From: Giesbergeria sp.
GTDB lineage: Bacteria; Pseudomonadota; Gammaproteobacteria; Burkholderiales; Burkholderiaceae_C
DNA: 64,000 nucleotides
Assembly (NCBI GenBank): GCA_017985015.1
Contig: JAGNYI010000012.1
Location: 1 to 64,000, forward strand
Reading direction: 5' to 3'
Part shown: positions 47,198 to 55,423 of the stretch, piece by piece
Position numbering within the stretch: position 1 is the first letter of the stretch
Layout: each line of letters begins with the position of its first letter
The notes under the pieces: generated by a model
Told to the model about the DNA's origin: nothing
Databases searched by the model: none
What the model saw: the letters and a program-made list of their open reading frames with translations, nothing else
Translations under genes and position numbers: made by a program

Positions 47198-48123
47198 GTG
47201 CGTGTCTCCTCAAAAGTGAAGGCCGATGCGATGCGCACCAGGGCGAATTCCAGTGCGTAGCCGACCACGCCGATGATGAAGATGGCGATCAGGATGTGGG
47301 CCACGTTCAGGTTGTTCCACTCGTCCCACACCCAAAAGCCAATGCCGACGCCGCCGGTCAGCATCTCGGCCGCCACGATCACCAGCCAGGCGGTGCTGAC
47401 CGCCAGCCGCACGCCGGTCAGCATGTAGGGCAGCACGGCGGGGAACAGGATGCGCGTGGCGATCTTCCATTCCGACAGGTTCAGCACGCGCGCCACGTTC
47501 ATGTAGTCCTGCGGCACGCGCTGCACGCCGGTGGCGGTGTTGATGACCATGGGCCAGATCGAGCAGATGAAGATCGTCCAGATGGCCGCCGGGTTGGCGC
47601 CCTTGAACACCAGCAGGCCAATTGGCAGCCAGGCCAGGGGCGAGACCGGCCGCAGCAGGCTGATGAGCGGCCCGAACATGCGCGAGAGGAAGGTGAAGCG
47701 CCCGATGGCAAAGCCCGCCGGAATCCCCACCGCCGCCGCCAGCCCAAAGCCCACGGCCACGCGTTCGAGCGAGGCCAGCACGTTCCAGCCCACGCCCTGG
47801 TCGTTGGGGCCGTTGCGGTAGAACGGGTCGGCAAACAGCTCGCGCGCCTGCTGCCAGGTAGCGGCCGGGCCGGGAATGCTGGCGCCCGTGCCGGCCGAGA
47901 CCAGCGCCCACACGCCCAGCAGCAGCGCAAAGCCGCACAGCGGCGGCAGCACCGCCAGCCAGAAGGCGCGTGTCGGCAGCGGGCCACGCGGGGTATTTTC
48001 AAGGTCTTTTGGGCCTCTAGCGCTTGTGCTGATTGCGCTAACAGCTATATTTTTAATAGCCCCGGAGTGCGCAGGCACGCCTGCGGTGGCTTCGGGCGGG
48101 GAATGGAAAACGGCGGCAACCAT
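47194..48123 (-). CDS. nrtB: Nitrate ABC transporter permease
   Basis: The 309-residue inner-membrane protein has about six hydrophobic segments and the BPD permease loop AAEMLTGGVGIGFWVWDEWNNL. LLRPVSPLAWLPIGLLVFKGANP matches NrtB. TAGGAG precedes the start at 48123. Residues about 20-40 (AIKNIAVSAISTSARGPKDL) are encoded by an in-frame interspersed repeat, lengthening the cytoplasmic N-terminus before the first membrane segment. Confidence 0.93.
   Translation of the reverse strand: MVAAVFHSPPEATAGVPAHSGAIKNIAVSAISTSARGPKDLENTPRGPLPTRAFWLAVLPPLCGFALLLGVWALVSAGTGASIPGPAATWQQARELFADPFYRNGPNDQGVGWNVLASLERVAVGFGLAAAVGIPAGFAIGRFTFLSRMFGPLISLLRPVSPLAWLPIGLLVFKGANPAAIWTIFICSIWPMVINTATGVQRVPQDYMNVARVLNLSEWKIATRILFPAVLPYMLTGVRLAVSTAWLVIVAAEMLTGGVGIGFWVWDEWNNLNVAHILIAIFIIGVVGYALEFALVRIASAFTFEETRT
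48000..48062. repeat. Interspersed palindromic repeat inside nrtB (in frame)
   Basis: GGGCCTCTAGCGCTTGTGCTGATTGCGCTAACAGCTATATTTTTAATAGC is the reverse orientation of the family. It keeps the nrtB frame open. Confidence 0.75.
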
Positions 48124-48140
48124 GGGGGAGCTCCTAAGGG

Positions 48141-49385
48141 TCAGGCGTGAATCTTGAAACCGTCGGCGTACTTGGCGGGGTCTTTGCCGTCCCACACCAC
48201 GCCGTCGATCAGTGTGCTGCTGCGCACCTCGCTCCTGGGCAGCGGCGTGCCGCTGGCCGCGGCGGCCTCCTTGTAGAGGTCGATGCGGTTGATGGCGCGC
48301 GCCACGCCGGCGTAATCGGGGTGGTCTTTGAGCAGGCCCCAGCGCTTGTGCTGCGTCAGGAACCACATGCCGTCCGACAGGTAGGGGAAGTTGACCGCAC
48401 CGCCGTCATAGAACTTCATGTGGTTGGGGTCGTCCCAGGTCTTGCCCAGGCCGTTGTCGTAGCGTCCGAGGATGCGCGGGGCAATCGTGTTCACCGAGGT
48501 GTTCACGTACGACTTGGCGGCAATGGTCTGCGCCATGCGCGTCTTGTTGGCGGCGCTCTCGTCGATCCAGCGGCTGGCCTCCAGAATGGCCGCCGTCACC
48601 GCGCGGGCGGTGTTGGGGTACTTCTGGGCAAATTCGGCGGTGGTGCCCAGCACTTTTTCGGGGTGGTCCTTCCACACATCCTGCGAGGTGGCGGCCGTGA
48701 TGCCCACGCCATCGGCAATGGCGCGCGCGTTCCAGGGCTCGCCCACGCTGAAGCCGTCCATGTTGCCCACGCGCATGTTGGCCACCATCTGCGGCGGCGG
48801 CACGACGATGCACTTGACATCCTTGAACGGGTCAATGCCGGCAGACGCCAGCCAGTAGTACAGCCACATGGCGTGCGTGCCGGTCGGGAAGGTCTGTGCA
48901 AAGGTGTACTCGCGCGGCTCTTTCTTCATCAGCGCCGCCAGGCCGGCCAGGTGGGTCGCGCCCTTGTCGGCCAGCGCTTTGGAGAGCGTCAGCCCCTGGC
49001 CGTTGCGGTTGAGGGTCATCAGCACCGCCATGTCCTTTTTAGGGCCGGCCAGCCCGAGGTGCACGCCGTAGACCAGGCCGTACAGCACATGGGCGAAGTC
49101 CAGTTCGCCGTTGACCAGCTTGTCGCGCACGCCGGCCCAGCTTGCCTCTTTGCTGGGCACGATGGTGACGCCGTGCTTCTTGTCGAAACCCAGCACCGAG
49201 GCCATCACCACGCTGGCGCAATCGGTCAGCGGGATGAAGCCAATCTTCACCTCCTTCTTCTCGGGGGCGTCCGAGCCCTGGGCGTGGACCAGCGCGCGCA
49301 GCGCGGGGCAGATCCCCACGGCGCCCACGGCGGCGGCCTGCAGCACGGTGCGGCGGGGCAAGCGGGTTGTCAGAAGATCGGTCAT
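48141..49385 (-). CDS. nrtA: Nitrate ABC transporter substrate-binding protein
   Basis: The 414-residue NrtA-type protein begins with a Tat-like signal (LPRRTVLQAAAVGAVGI). It contains FIPLTDCASVVMASVLGFDKKHG, DFAHVLYGLVYGVHLGLAGP, then GNMDGFSVGEPWNARAI and AEFAQKYPNTARAV, characteristic of nitrate/nitrite-binding NrtA. AAGAGGAA lies 5 bases upstream of the start. A long leader carrying two hairpins and a terminator precedes it. Confidence 0.94.
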   Translation of the reverse strand: MTDLLTTRLPRRTVLQAAAVGAVGICPALRALVHAQGSDAPEKKEVKIGFIPLTDCASVVMASVLGFDKKHGVTIVPSKEASWAGVRDKLVNGELDFAHVLYGLVYGVHLGLAGPKKDMAVLMTLNRNGQGLTLSKALADKGATHLAGLAALMKKEPREYTFAQTFPTGTHAMWLYYWLASAGIDPFKDVKCIVVPPPQMVANMRVGNMDGFSVGEPWNARAIADGVGITAATSQDVWKDHPEKVLGTTAEFAQKYPNTARAVTAAILEASRWIDESAANKTRMAQTIAAKSYVNTSVNTIAPRILGRYDNGLGKTWDDPNHMKFYDGGAVNFPYLSDGMWFLTQHKRWGLLKDHPDYAGVARAINRIDLYKEAAAASGTPLPRSEVRSSTLIDGVVWDGKDPAKYADGFKIHA

Positions 49386-49412
49386 GGGGTTCCTCTTTGC
49401 GTTGGGGCAATG

Positions 49413-49479
49413 AAAAAAGGCGTCCTCACGCTGCGCAGCGCCGCTAGGGGCGGCAGATGCGCAGGGTGGGGACGCCTTT
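49413..49479 (-). terminator. Attenuator (intrinsic terminator) in the nrtA leader
   Basis: On the minus strand AAAGGCGTCC and GGACGCCTTT close a long GC-rich hairpin followed by a T run, ending about 28 bases before the nrtA ATG. Its position between promoter and gene means nrtABC can be expressed only if termination is prevented. Confidence 0.8.
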
Positions 49480-49490
49480 GTCCGTTGAGC

Positions 49491-49542
49491 GGCAGCCTCC
49501 ACCCGCCATTGGGTGGTGCCGCCGTGTGGACCCCGAAGGGTC
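49491..49542 (-). promoter_or_regulatory. Two-hairpin leader, candidate ANTAR (NasT) target RNA
   Basis: Reading the minus strand, GACCC-TTCG-GGGTC (49542-49529) is followed by CCACCC-AATGGC-GGGTGG (49516-49499) with an outer GGCGGC/GCTGCC extension. The second loop is a hexanucleotide with A at position 1 and G at position 4, the hallmark of RNAs bound by ANTAR proteins. The first hairpin does not show that loop pattern. It lies directly upstream of the terminator. Confidence 0.6.
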
Positions 49543-49554
49543 TGCAAGGATCAA

Positions 49555-49570
49555 TGCAAGGCTTGTGCCA
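49555..49570 (-). promoter_or_regulatory. Sigma-54 promoter of nrtABC
   Basis: On the minus strand the sequence is TGGCAC-AAGCC-TTGCA, a full -24/-12 match. The predicted start near 49544 places the first leader hairpin at the very 5' end of the RNA. Confidence 0.85.
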
Positions 49571-49668
49571 ACTTGTGGGCGGAGTGCTTGCCAGGGGAAG
49601 AGGAGCGCGAGACTCTTGGCTCTAGAGCGCTGGGGCGAGGGTTTTTGTGACCCGCGGTGCGTGGGAAT

Positions 49669-49683
49669 GCACCGGGGTTGTGC
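49669..49683. promoter_or_regulatory. NtrC-like site upstream of nrtA
   Basis: GCACC-GGGGT-TGTGC is an inverted repeat with one mismatch to GCACC-N5-GGTGC, about 100 bases upstream of the sigma-54 box. A neighbouring GGTGC...GCACC pair at 49656-49673 could be a second site. Confidence 0.5.
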
Positions 49684-49747
49684 GCCGCACCATGGGAGCG
49701 CGGGAGAGACGAAGATCGGAAATGGCCCGCCTGAACCGGTGGGCCGG

Positions 49748-50290
49748 CTAAACGCCCGGTGGCAGCTTGGAGGCCATCATCTTCTTTCGGTCGATCTTGT
49801 CCCCATCGACGATGAACGTTCCGTCACCCACGGCGTGAACCGTGCGCTTTTCCGTGCGGCCGGTATCGAGGTAGGCGGCCACCGCCTTCAGCACGACAAT
49901 GTGGTGCTTCGGGATGAGGTCGACGACTTGGCACTCGATGTTGGCGAGGCATTCCCTGATCAAGGGCGGCCTGACGTGCTTGGCCGGCACGGGCGTGAGC
50001 CCGAATCTGGAAAACTTGTCCGTGTCCGCCCCGGAGCATGTCCCTATGCCGACCACCTTGTCCAGGAGGTCAACGGTGGGGATCGCAATCACGCATTCCC
50101 GGGTTTTTCGCAACGCCGCGAAAGAGTGGTTCCATTCCCCGGTGGTGATGGCGAACATCGGAGTGAAATCCAGCACCATGGTCCAGGAAATGGTCATGAC
50201 GTTGGGTTTCTCCCCATCATGGGTGGTCACGAGGACCACGGGCCCCGATTCCATCAGAGTGAAAGCCTTGCCCAGGTCAAACCGCTTCAT
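49748..50290 (-). CDS. Flavin reductase family protein (FMN-binding split barrel)
   Basis: The 180-residue protein has MKRFDLGKAFTLMESGPVVLVTTHDG, then NVMTISWTMVLDFTPMFAI and RECVIAIPTVDLLDKVVGIGTCSG, the FMN-binding split barrel of FlaR/flavoredoxin-like proteins. The start at 50290 has GGAGGTG 5 bases upstream. It could supply reduced flavin or sense redox state. Its placement between nasT and nrtA may be coincidental. Confidence 0.87.
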   Translation of the reverse strand: MKRFDLGKAFTLMESGPVVLVTTHDGEKPNVMTISWTMVLDFTPMFAITTGEWNHSFAALRKTRECVIAIPTVDLLDKVVGIGTCSGADTDKFSRFGLTPVPAKHVRPPLIRECLANIECQVVDLIPKHHIVVLKAVAAYLDTGRTEKRTVHAVGDGTFIVDGDKIDRKKMMASKLPPGV

Positions 50291-50504
50291 GAGAGCACCT
50301 CCGTGCGCGTTCGATGTTAGAGCCTGTTCATGCAAAGTTCATGTCCAGGCTCTGGCCCGTGGAATTCCAAGGAGCCTCTGCGGCATGTTTGCACCCAGCC
50401 CCGGTCGGCCGCAGCGCAGTTCGGGCGGTGCGTACAGCCACCTCCTCCATCGGGCATGTGGGGGCGCATGCAAAGGCATGGCGGCCCCTTCGCCAGGATG
50501 GTTC

Positions 50505-51131
50505 TCACCCCAGCAAATCCACCATCTCCAGCATCCGCCGCGCTACCTCGCCCAGCTTCAGCCCCTTTTGCATGGCCGTCTTGCGCAGCTTCTCGTAGGC
50601 GGCGTGTTCGCTCAGCCCCTGGCGCTGCATCAGCAGGCCTTTGGCGCGGTCGATGGTTTTGCGGTCTTTCAACTCGCTTTTGGCATCGGCCAGTTCGCTG
50701 CGCAGGGCTTGCTCATGGGCGAAGCGGGCCAGGGCGACATCGAGGATGGGGCGGATGCGCTGGGGCGCCAGGCCCGCCACGATGTAGGCGCACACGCCCG
50801 CGGCCACGGCGTCGCGCACGTGGGTGGTGTCTTCGTCGTTGGTGAACAGCACGATGGGGCGGGGCGCATCGCGCGTGGCCATCACCACGTGTTCGAGCGC
50901 GTCGCGGGCTTCGCTTTCGGCGTCCACGATGACCAGATCGGGCTGGAGCTGCGCCAGGCGTTCGCTCAGGAAGGCGTCGGCCGGCAGCACGGCGACGAGG
51001 TTGAGGTTGTTTTCCAGCAGGCCGATGCGCAGCATGCGCGAGCGCTCGGCCAGCCGCAGGGCGTGCCGGTCTCGCAGGTCGGCCACAGCCAACTCGGGGG
51101 CCACCACCACGATGCGCAAAGCTTCTTTCAT
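50505..51131 (-). CDS. nasT: ANTAR-domain response regulator NasT
   Basis: The 208-residue protein has an N-terminal receiver-like domain (LRIVVVAPELAVADL, PDLVIVDAESEARDALEHV) and a C-terminal ANTAR RNA-binding domain (DRKTIDRAKGLLMQRQGLSE, AAYEKLRKTAMQKGLKLGEV, ARRMLEMV). NasT binds leader RNA hairpins to prevent termination ahead of nitrate-assimilation genes. The usual partner and nitrate sensor NasS is not adjacent. The nrtA leader 1 kb downstream is the obvious target. A sigma-54-like box lies just before the start codon. Confidence 0.88.
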   Translation of the reverse strand: MKEALRIVVVAPELAVADLRDRHALRLAERSRMLRIGLLENNLNLVAVLPADAFLSERLAQLQPDLVIVDAESEARDALEHVVMATRDAPRPIVLFTNDEDTTHVRDAVAAGVCAYIVAGLAPQRIRPILDVALARFAHEQALRSELADAKSELKDRKTIDRAKGLLMQRQGLSEHAAYEKLRKTAMQKGLKLGEVARRMLEMVDLLG

Positions 51132-51143
51132 GGCGGTGAGCGA

Positions 51144-51159
51144 TGCAATTTCCGTGCCT
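51144..51159 (-). promoter_or_regulatory. Possible sigma-54 promoter of nasT
   Basis: AGGCAC-GGAAA-TTGCA on the minus strand differs from consensus by one base. The predicted transcription start (about 51133) would be only 2 bases before the nasT ATG, giving an almost leaderless mRNA, so the box may be fortuitous. Confidence 0.4.
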
Positions 51160-51389
51160 CAACTCTTGGTTCGGGGCAGGGCCTGCGCAGGCCAAGCGGT
51201 GCGGGTATGTGGGTATTCGCGTTGCCACACCCATAGGGCCGTGACAATGCAGCCGTGCTGGCCTGTCAAGGGGTTTTCCTTGCCACCCTTGAAACTTGCT
51301 AATGGCAGGGCTTTCCCGCTATTGCATCCGATAGAGGTCTTATATACCTCTGGTCACAAACATTACCTCTAACTGACGGAGTTGCCCGC

Positions 51390-52550
51390 ATGACCCAATT
51401 TTTGAACCGACGCCGATTTACCGCGGGGGTGGCACTGGCTCCCCTGGCCGCAGGCGGGCTGCTAGCCGGTTGCAGTGGCATGCCCGACACCGTGCGCATT
51501 GGCGTGGCGCAGCCGCTCAGTGGCCCGCTGGCCGCACTGGGCCAGGATTTGCTCAACGGCGTGATGCTGGCGGTCAAGGAACTCAATGCCAACAATTTCA
51601 GCGTGGATGGCAAGCGCGTTGCGCTGGAAGTGGTGACGGTGGATGACAAGGCGGATGCCGAAGTCGGCAAACAAGTGGCGCAGCAACTGGTTGATGGAGG
51701 CATCTGCGCCGTCATCGGCCACCTCAATTCGGGCGTCAGTATTGCCGCCGCGCCCATCTATGCGGGCAAAGGCATTGCGCAGATCGCCATTTCCACCAAC
51801 CCCAAGTACACCGACCTCGGTTTTCCGACCACGCTGCGCATGGTGGCCAATGACAAGCTGCAAGGTGCGGCCCTGGCGTCGTTTGGCGCCGAGCAACTGG
51901 GGGGCAAGCGCTACGCGGCGCTGGACGACGGCACGCCGTATGGCAAGGATTTGTCGGAAGGCGCAGCCCAGCGCCTGGAAGCAGCAAAGAAGAGCGTGGT
52001 GCTGCGCCAGTCGTTTGACGACAAGACCGTGGCTTTTGACGAACTGGCCGCGAAATTGAAAGCCGAGAACGTCGACGTAGCCATCTCCACGCTGAACGAT
52101 TTCCAGGCTTTGGCGCTGCTTGCGGCACTCAAGAAGATCAACTACACCTCACTGCGCCTGCTGGGCGGTGACACGGTCAAGACCACCGACATGCAAAAGG
52201 GCGCAGGCATCATCGATGGCATTTATGCCACCTCGCCGGTGCTCGAAGCCAAGGAGTTTGTCTCTGGCGCGGCATTTTTGGAGAAATACCAAGCCGCCTT
52301 CAAGATGGCGCCGGCCTACGGCGGCCACTACACCTACGACAGCATGTACGTGCTCTCGCAAGCGCTGCAACTGGCCAAGTCGGCCAAGCCTGCAGACATC
52401 ACAGCCGCGCTGCACAAGATCAACGGCTACGCCCCCGTCACCGGCACCATGAAGTGGGACGAAAAAGGCGAACAGCGCTACGCCGCCGTCGGCGTGTACG
52501 AGCTGCGCCGCGGCAACTGGGAACTGCGCATGCGCTCCGACCGCTGGTAA
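51390..52550 (+). CDS. Branched-chain amino acid-type ABC transporter binding lipoprotein
   Basis: The 386-residue periplasmic binding protein of the LivJ/leucine-binding family has [40 protein letters not shown] and [14 protein letters not shown]. The N-terminus [21 protein letters not shown] ends in AGC, combining a Tat-like twin arginine and a lipobox. No transporter genes adjoin it, so it may work with a LivHMGF set elsewhere. It is divergent from nasT. AmiC, the partner of the ANTAR protein AmiR, shares this fold, but the export signal argues against a cytoplasmic AmiC-like role. Confidence 0.88.
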   Translation: MTQFLNRRRFTAGVALAPLAAGGLLAGCSGMPDTVRIGVAQPLSGPLAALGQDLLNGVMLAVKELNANNFSVDGKRVALEVVTVDDKADAEVGKQVAQQLVDGGICAVIGHLNSGVSIAAAPIYAGKGIAQIAISTNPKYTDLGFPTTLRMVANDKLQGAALASFGAEQLGGKRYAALDDGTPYGKDLSEGAAQRLEAAKKSVVLRQSFDDKTVAFDELAAKLKAENVDVAISTLNDFQALALLAALKKINYTSLRLLGGDTVKTTDMQKGAGIIDGIYATSPVLEAKEFVSGAAFLEKYQAAFKMAPAYGGHYTYDSMYVLSQALQLAKSAKPADITAALHKINGYAPVTGTMKWDEKGEQRYAAVGVYELRRGNWELRMRSDRW

Positions 52551-52774
52551 TAGCGCACGCGCGCCGAATCGCTACAGCGCCCCTCCCGGGCGCTGTTTGC
52601 TTTGTAGGGACGCGAACGTTGAACATCAGCCCAATGCTTGAGGCGGGCGCTAAAAAAACCAGCAACCACCGCGCAAGGGCCGCCCCGCCGCGCTGGTGGT
52701 GTCCCCCTTCCGCAGCGCGCAGCGATGCAAGAGAAGGGGGAAGGCGCGAAGCGCCTCAGGGGGGAGTACCGAAT

Positions 52775-54193
52775 TCAACACTCGATGACATTCACCGCCA
52801 GCCCGCCGCGCGAGGTTTCCTTGTAGCGGCTCTTCATGTCGGCGCCGGTCTGCACCATGGTGCGGATCACCTGGTCGAGCGACACCTCGTGCCGGCCATC
52901 GCCGCGCAGCGCCAGCCGCGCGGCGTTGATGGCCTTGATGGCGCCCATGGCGTTGCGCTCGATGCACGGAATCTGCACCAGGCCGCCCACGGGGTCGCAG
53001 GTCATGCCCAGGTTGTGTTCCATGCCGATTTCGGCAGCGTTTTCCACCTGCGCCGGGCTGCCGCCCAGCACCGCAGCGAGCGCGCCCGCCGCCATGCTGC
53101 AGGCCACGCCCACTTCGCCCTGGCAGCCCACTTCGGCGCCTGAGAGCGAGGCGTTCTTTTTGTACAGGATGCCGATGGCGCCTGCAGTGAGCAGGAAATC
53201 GAGCACGCCCTGCTCGTTCGCGTCGGGCACAAAGTTGCGGTAGTAGTGCAGCACCGCCGGAATCACCCCGGCCGCCCCGTTGGTGGGCGCGGTGACCACG
53301 CGGCCGCCGGCGGCGTTTTCTTCGTTCACCGCCATGGCGTAGAGGTTGACCCAATCGAGCATGGCCAGCGGGTCGCGCAGCGCGGCCTCGGGGTGGCTGC
53401 ACAGGCTTTTGTGCAGCTCGGCCGCACGGCGGCGCAGTTGCATGCGCCCGGGCAGGTGGCCGCTGGCTGCGCAGCCGCGCGTGACCGAGCCCTCCATGAC
53501 GGCCCAGATGGCGAGCAAGCGGCTGCGCACCGCCTCAGGGCTTTGCCGCTGCGCCTCGTTGGCCGCCATGAGCTGCGCTACCGAGAGGCCGCTGGCGCTG
53601 CACTGCGCCAGCAGGTCGGCGCCGCTGGCAAAGGGGTACAGCGCGGGCGCCGTGCTGGGCGCGGCGGTGTCGGCGCTGGCGTTGACCACGCGCTGGCCCG
53701 CCGCGTCGACGACAAAGCCGCCGCCAATCGAATAGAAGTCGCTGGCCAGTAGCTCTTCGCCCGCCGGGCCCAGCGCGGCAAAGCGCATGCCATTGGGGTG
53801 TAGCGGCAGGCTTTTGCGGCGCATCAGCAAATGCTCCTTTTCGACGAAGCGCACCGGGTGCTGGCCCAGCAGCGAGAGGCTTTGTGAACTGCGAATGGCT
53901 TCGATGGCAGGGGCGATGGCCTCGGGGTCGACGCGGTCGGGCTCGTGGCCGGCCAGGCCCAGCAGCACCGCGCGGTCGGTGCCGTGGCCGATGCCGGTGG
54001 CCGAGAGCGAGCCAAACAGCTCGACGCGCACGCCGTGCACGGGTGCCAGCCCCAAGGCCGATTGCAGTTGGCAGACAAACTGGCGCGCGGCAATCATGGG
54101 CCCGACGGTGTGCGAGCTGGACGGCCCGATGCCAATCTTGAACAGATCAAAGACGCTGACAAAGCTGTCTGCGGGCGCGCAATCGTGGGTCAT
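52775..54193 (-). CDS. sdaA: L-serine ammonia-lyase
   Basis: The 472-residue iron-sulfur L-serine dehydratase converts serine to pyruvate and ammonia. Motifs are [21 protein letters not shown] at the N-terminus, then [35 protein letters not shown] and [20 protein letters not shown]. Conserved cysteines in these C-terminal blocks hold the [4Fe-4S] cluster. ATG at 54193 gives the normal start. Confidence 0.96.
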   Translation of the reverse strand: MTHDCAPADSFVSVFDLFKIGIGPSSSHTVGPMIAARQFVCQLQSALGLAPVHGVRVELFGSLSATGIGHGTDRAVLLGLAGHEPDRVDPEAIAPAIEAIRSSQSLSLLGQHPVRFVEKEHLLMRRKSLPLHPNGMRFAALGPAGEELLASDFYSIGGGFVVDAAGQRVVNASADTAAPSTAPALYPFASGADLLAQCSASGLSVAQLMAANEAQRQSPEAVRSRLLAIWAVMEGSVTRGCAASGHLPGRMQLRRRAAELHKSLCSHPEAALRDPLAMLDWVNLYAMAVNEENAAGGRVVTAPTNGAAGVIPAVLHYYRNFVPDANEQGVLDFLLTAGAIGILYKKNASLSGAEVGCQGEVGVACSMAAGALAAVLGGSPAQVENAAEIGMEHNLGMTCDPVGGLVQIPCIERNAMGAIKAINAARLALRGDGRHEVSLDQVIRTMVQTGADMKSRYKETSRGGLAVNVIEC

Positions 54194-54335
54194 GAAGCGA
54201 ACGGGCCAGAAGCTGGCCTGTGAAAAAGTGGCAGTGCGCGCACAGTACGCACGGCGCCGTCGCCGGGCATGCGCGCTTACCCTGAGGCACTGCGCTGGGC
54301 GCGCCCCAACGGCCGATGCGGGCAAAAAGGAATGC

Positions 54336-54403
54336 TATATAAAAACTAGCTGCTAACGCATATGGGATAAGCGCTAGAGGCCAGTTACATTCAAAATTGT
54401 TGC
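54336..54403. repeat. Interspersed palindromic repeat between sdaA and hpnC
   Basis: TATAAAAACTAGCTGCTAACGC is followed by ATGGGATAAGCGCTAGAGGCC and an AAAATTGTT end. It is a well-preserved copy. Confidence 0.75.
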
Positions 54404-54439
54404 GGCAAACAGCGTCTGCTTGTTGCCCATGAAACTTGC

Positions 54440-55327
54440 TTACATCGCCATGGCGCGTACCAGCAGCAGGGGCGCGTCCCAGGCGCGGATGCGTGGGCGC
54501 TGGGTGAGGCAAGCGCCTTGCAGCGCGTCGATTTTGTCGAGCACGCGCAGGCCGCCCTGGACGACGAGGCGCAGCTCCCAGCCCGCGCGGCCGGGCAGGC
54601 GGTGCACCAGCGGCGCGCCGCCTTCCATGCAGTGCCGCGCCCAACGGGCCAGGTCGGCCACCAGGCGGTCGCTGGCGGGGGTGCGCGGCTGCGCCAGCAG
54701 GTCTTGCGCCCGCAGCGCCTGCGCGGCGGCGTCGGCTTGCGGCACGTACCAGCGCCGGCGCGGCAGGTCCACGCTGAGGTCTTGCCAGAAGTTGATCAGT
54801 TGCAGCGCCGTGCAGATGGCGTCGCTCTGCGCCAGCGCCGGGGCGTCGTTCACACCGTACAGGTGCAGCAGCAGCCGCCCCACGGGGTTGGCCGAGCGGC
54901 GGCAGTAGTCCAGCAAAGCTGCACGGTCGGCGTAGGGCTGCGCGGACTGCGTTCGCTCCACGTCCTGGCGGAAGGCGCTGAGCAGGTCGGTCAGCAGGGG
55001 CAGGGGCAGGGCGTGGCGTTCGATCATCGCCGCGAGCGGCCCAAACACCTCGCGCCAACGCGTGCCTGGCGCCGCGCCACTGGCAACGGCCAGCAGCTCG
55101 GTTTCGAAGTCGTTCAGGTCCGCCAGGCGCTGGCTTGGCGCGGCATCGCCTTCGTCGGCGATGTCGTCGGCGGTCCGGGCAAACGCGTAAATCGCCGCAA
55201 TGGGAGCGCGCAGCGCCGGCGGGCACAGCCAGGAGGCGACAGGGAAGTTCTCGTAGTGCGTCACCGGCAGCGGCGCTGCGGGCTTGGGCGGAACGGGGGC
55301 GGGGTTTGGGCTGGGGTCGGACGGCAC
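54440..55327 (-). CDS. hpnC: Squalene/phytoene synthase-family protein HpnC
   Basis: The 295-residue prenyl-joining-family protein has HYENFPVASWLCPPALRAPI, the hallmark HpnC N-terminus, followed by the first Asp-rich motif DDIADEG and the second in INFWQDLSVDL. With HpnD and HpnE, HpnC makes squalene from farnesyl diphosphate in hopanoid producers. No other hpn gene is in the window. Confidence 0.9.
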   Translation of the reverse strand: MPSDPSPNPAPVPPKPAAPLPVTHYENFPVASWLCPPALRAPIAAIYAFARTADDIADEGDAAPSQRLADLNDFETELLAVASGAAPGTRWREVFGPLAAMIERHALPLPLLTDLLSAFRQDVERTQSAQPYADRAALLDYCRRSANPVGRLLLHLYGVNDAPALAQSDAICTALQLINFWQDLSVDLPRRRWYVPQADAAAQALRAQDLLAQPRTPASDRLVADLARWARHCMEGGAPLVHRLPGRAGWELRLVVQGGLRVLDKIDALQGACLTQRPRIRAWDAPLLLVRAMAM

Positions 55328-55357
55328 CCGGCGATTGTCGCCTGCAGTTTTTGCGCA

Positions 55358-55400
55358 AAGGTATTGATAACTAACCAGTCAGTCAGTAATAATGCGCACC
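55358..55400 (+). promoter_or_regulatory. Probable promoter/operator of the RND efflux operon
   Basis: ATTGATAACTAACCAGTCAG is followed by TCAGTAATAAT, a short direct-repeat CAGT array with a TAATAAT -10-like box about 35 bases before the ATG. Such ACTNACTGGT-like sequences are often TetR/AcrR operators of efflux pumps. No TetR gene is nearby. Confidence 0.4.
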
Positions 55401-55423
55401 TCAAACAACACGCATTCCCATCC

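Noticed and set aside
51390-52550. AmiC-like negative regulator of the adjacent ANTAR protein
   Set aside because: The protein has an export signal with lipobox, so it is periplasmic and cannot bind the cytoplasmic ANTAR protein; genes are also divergent.
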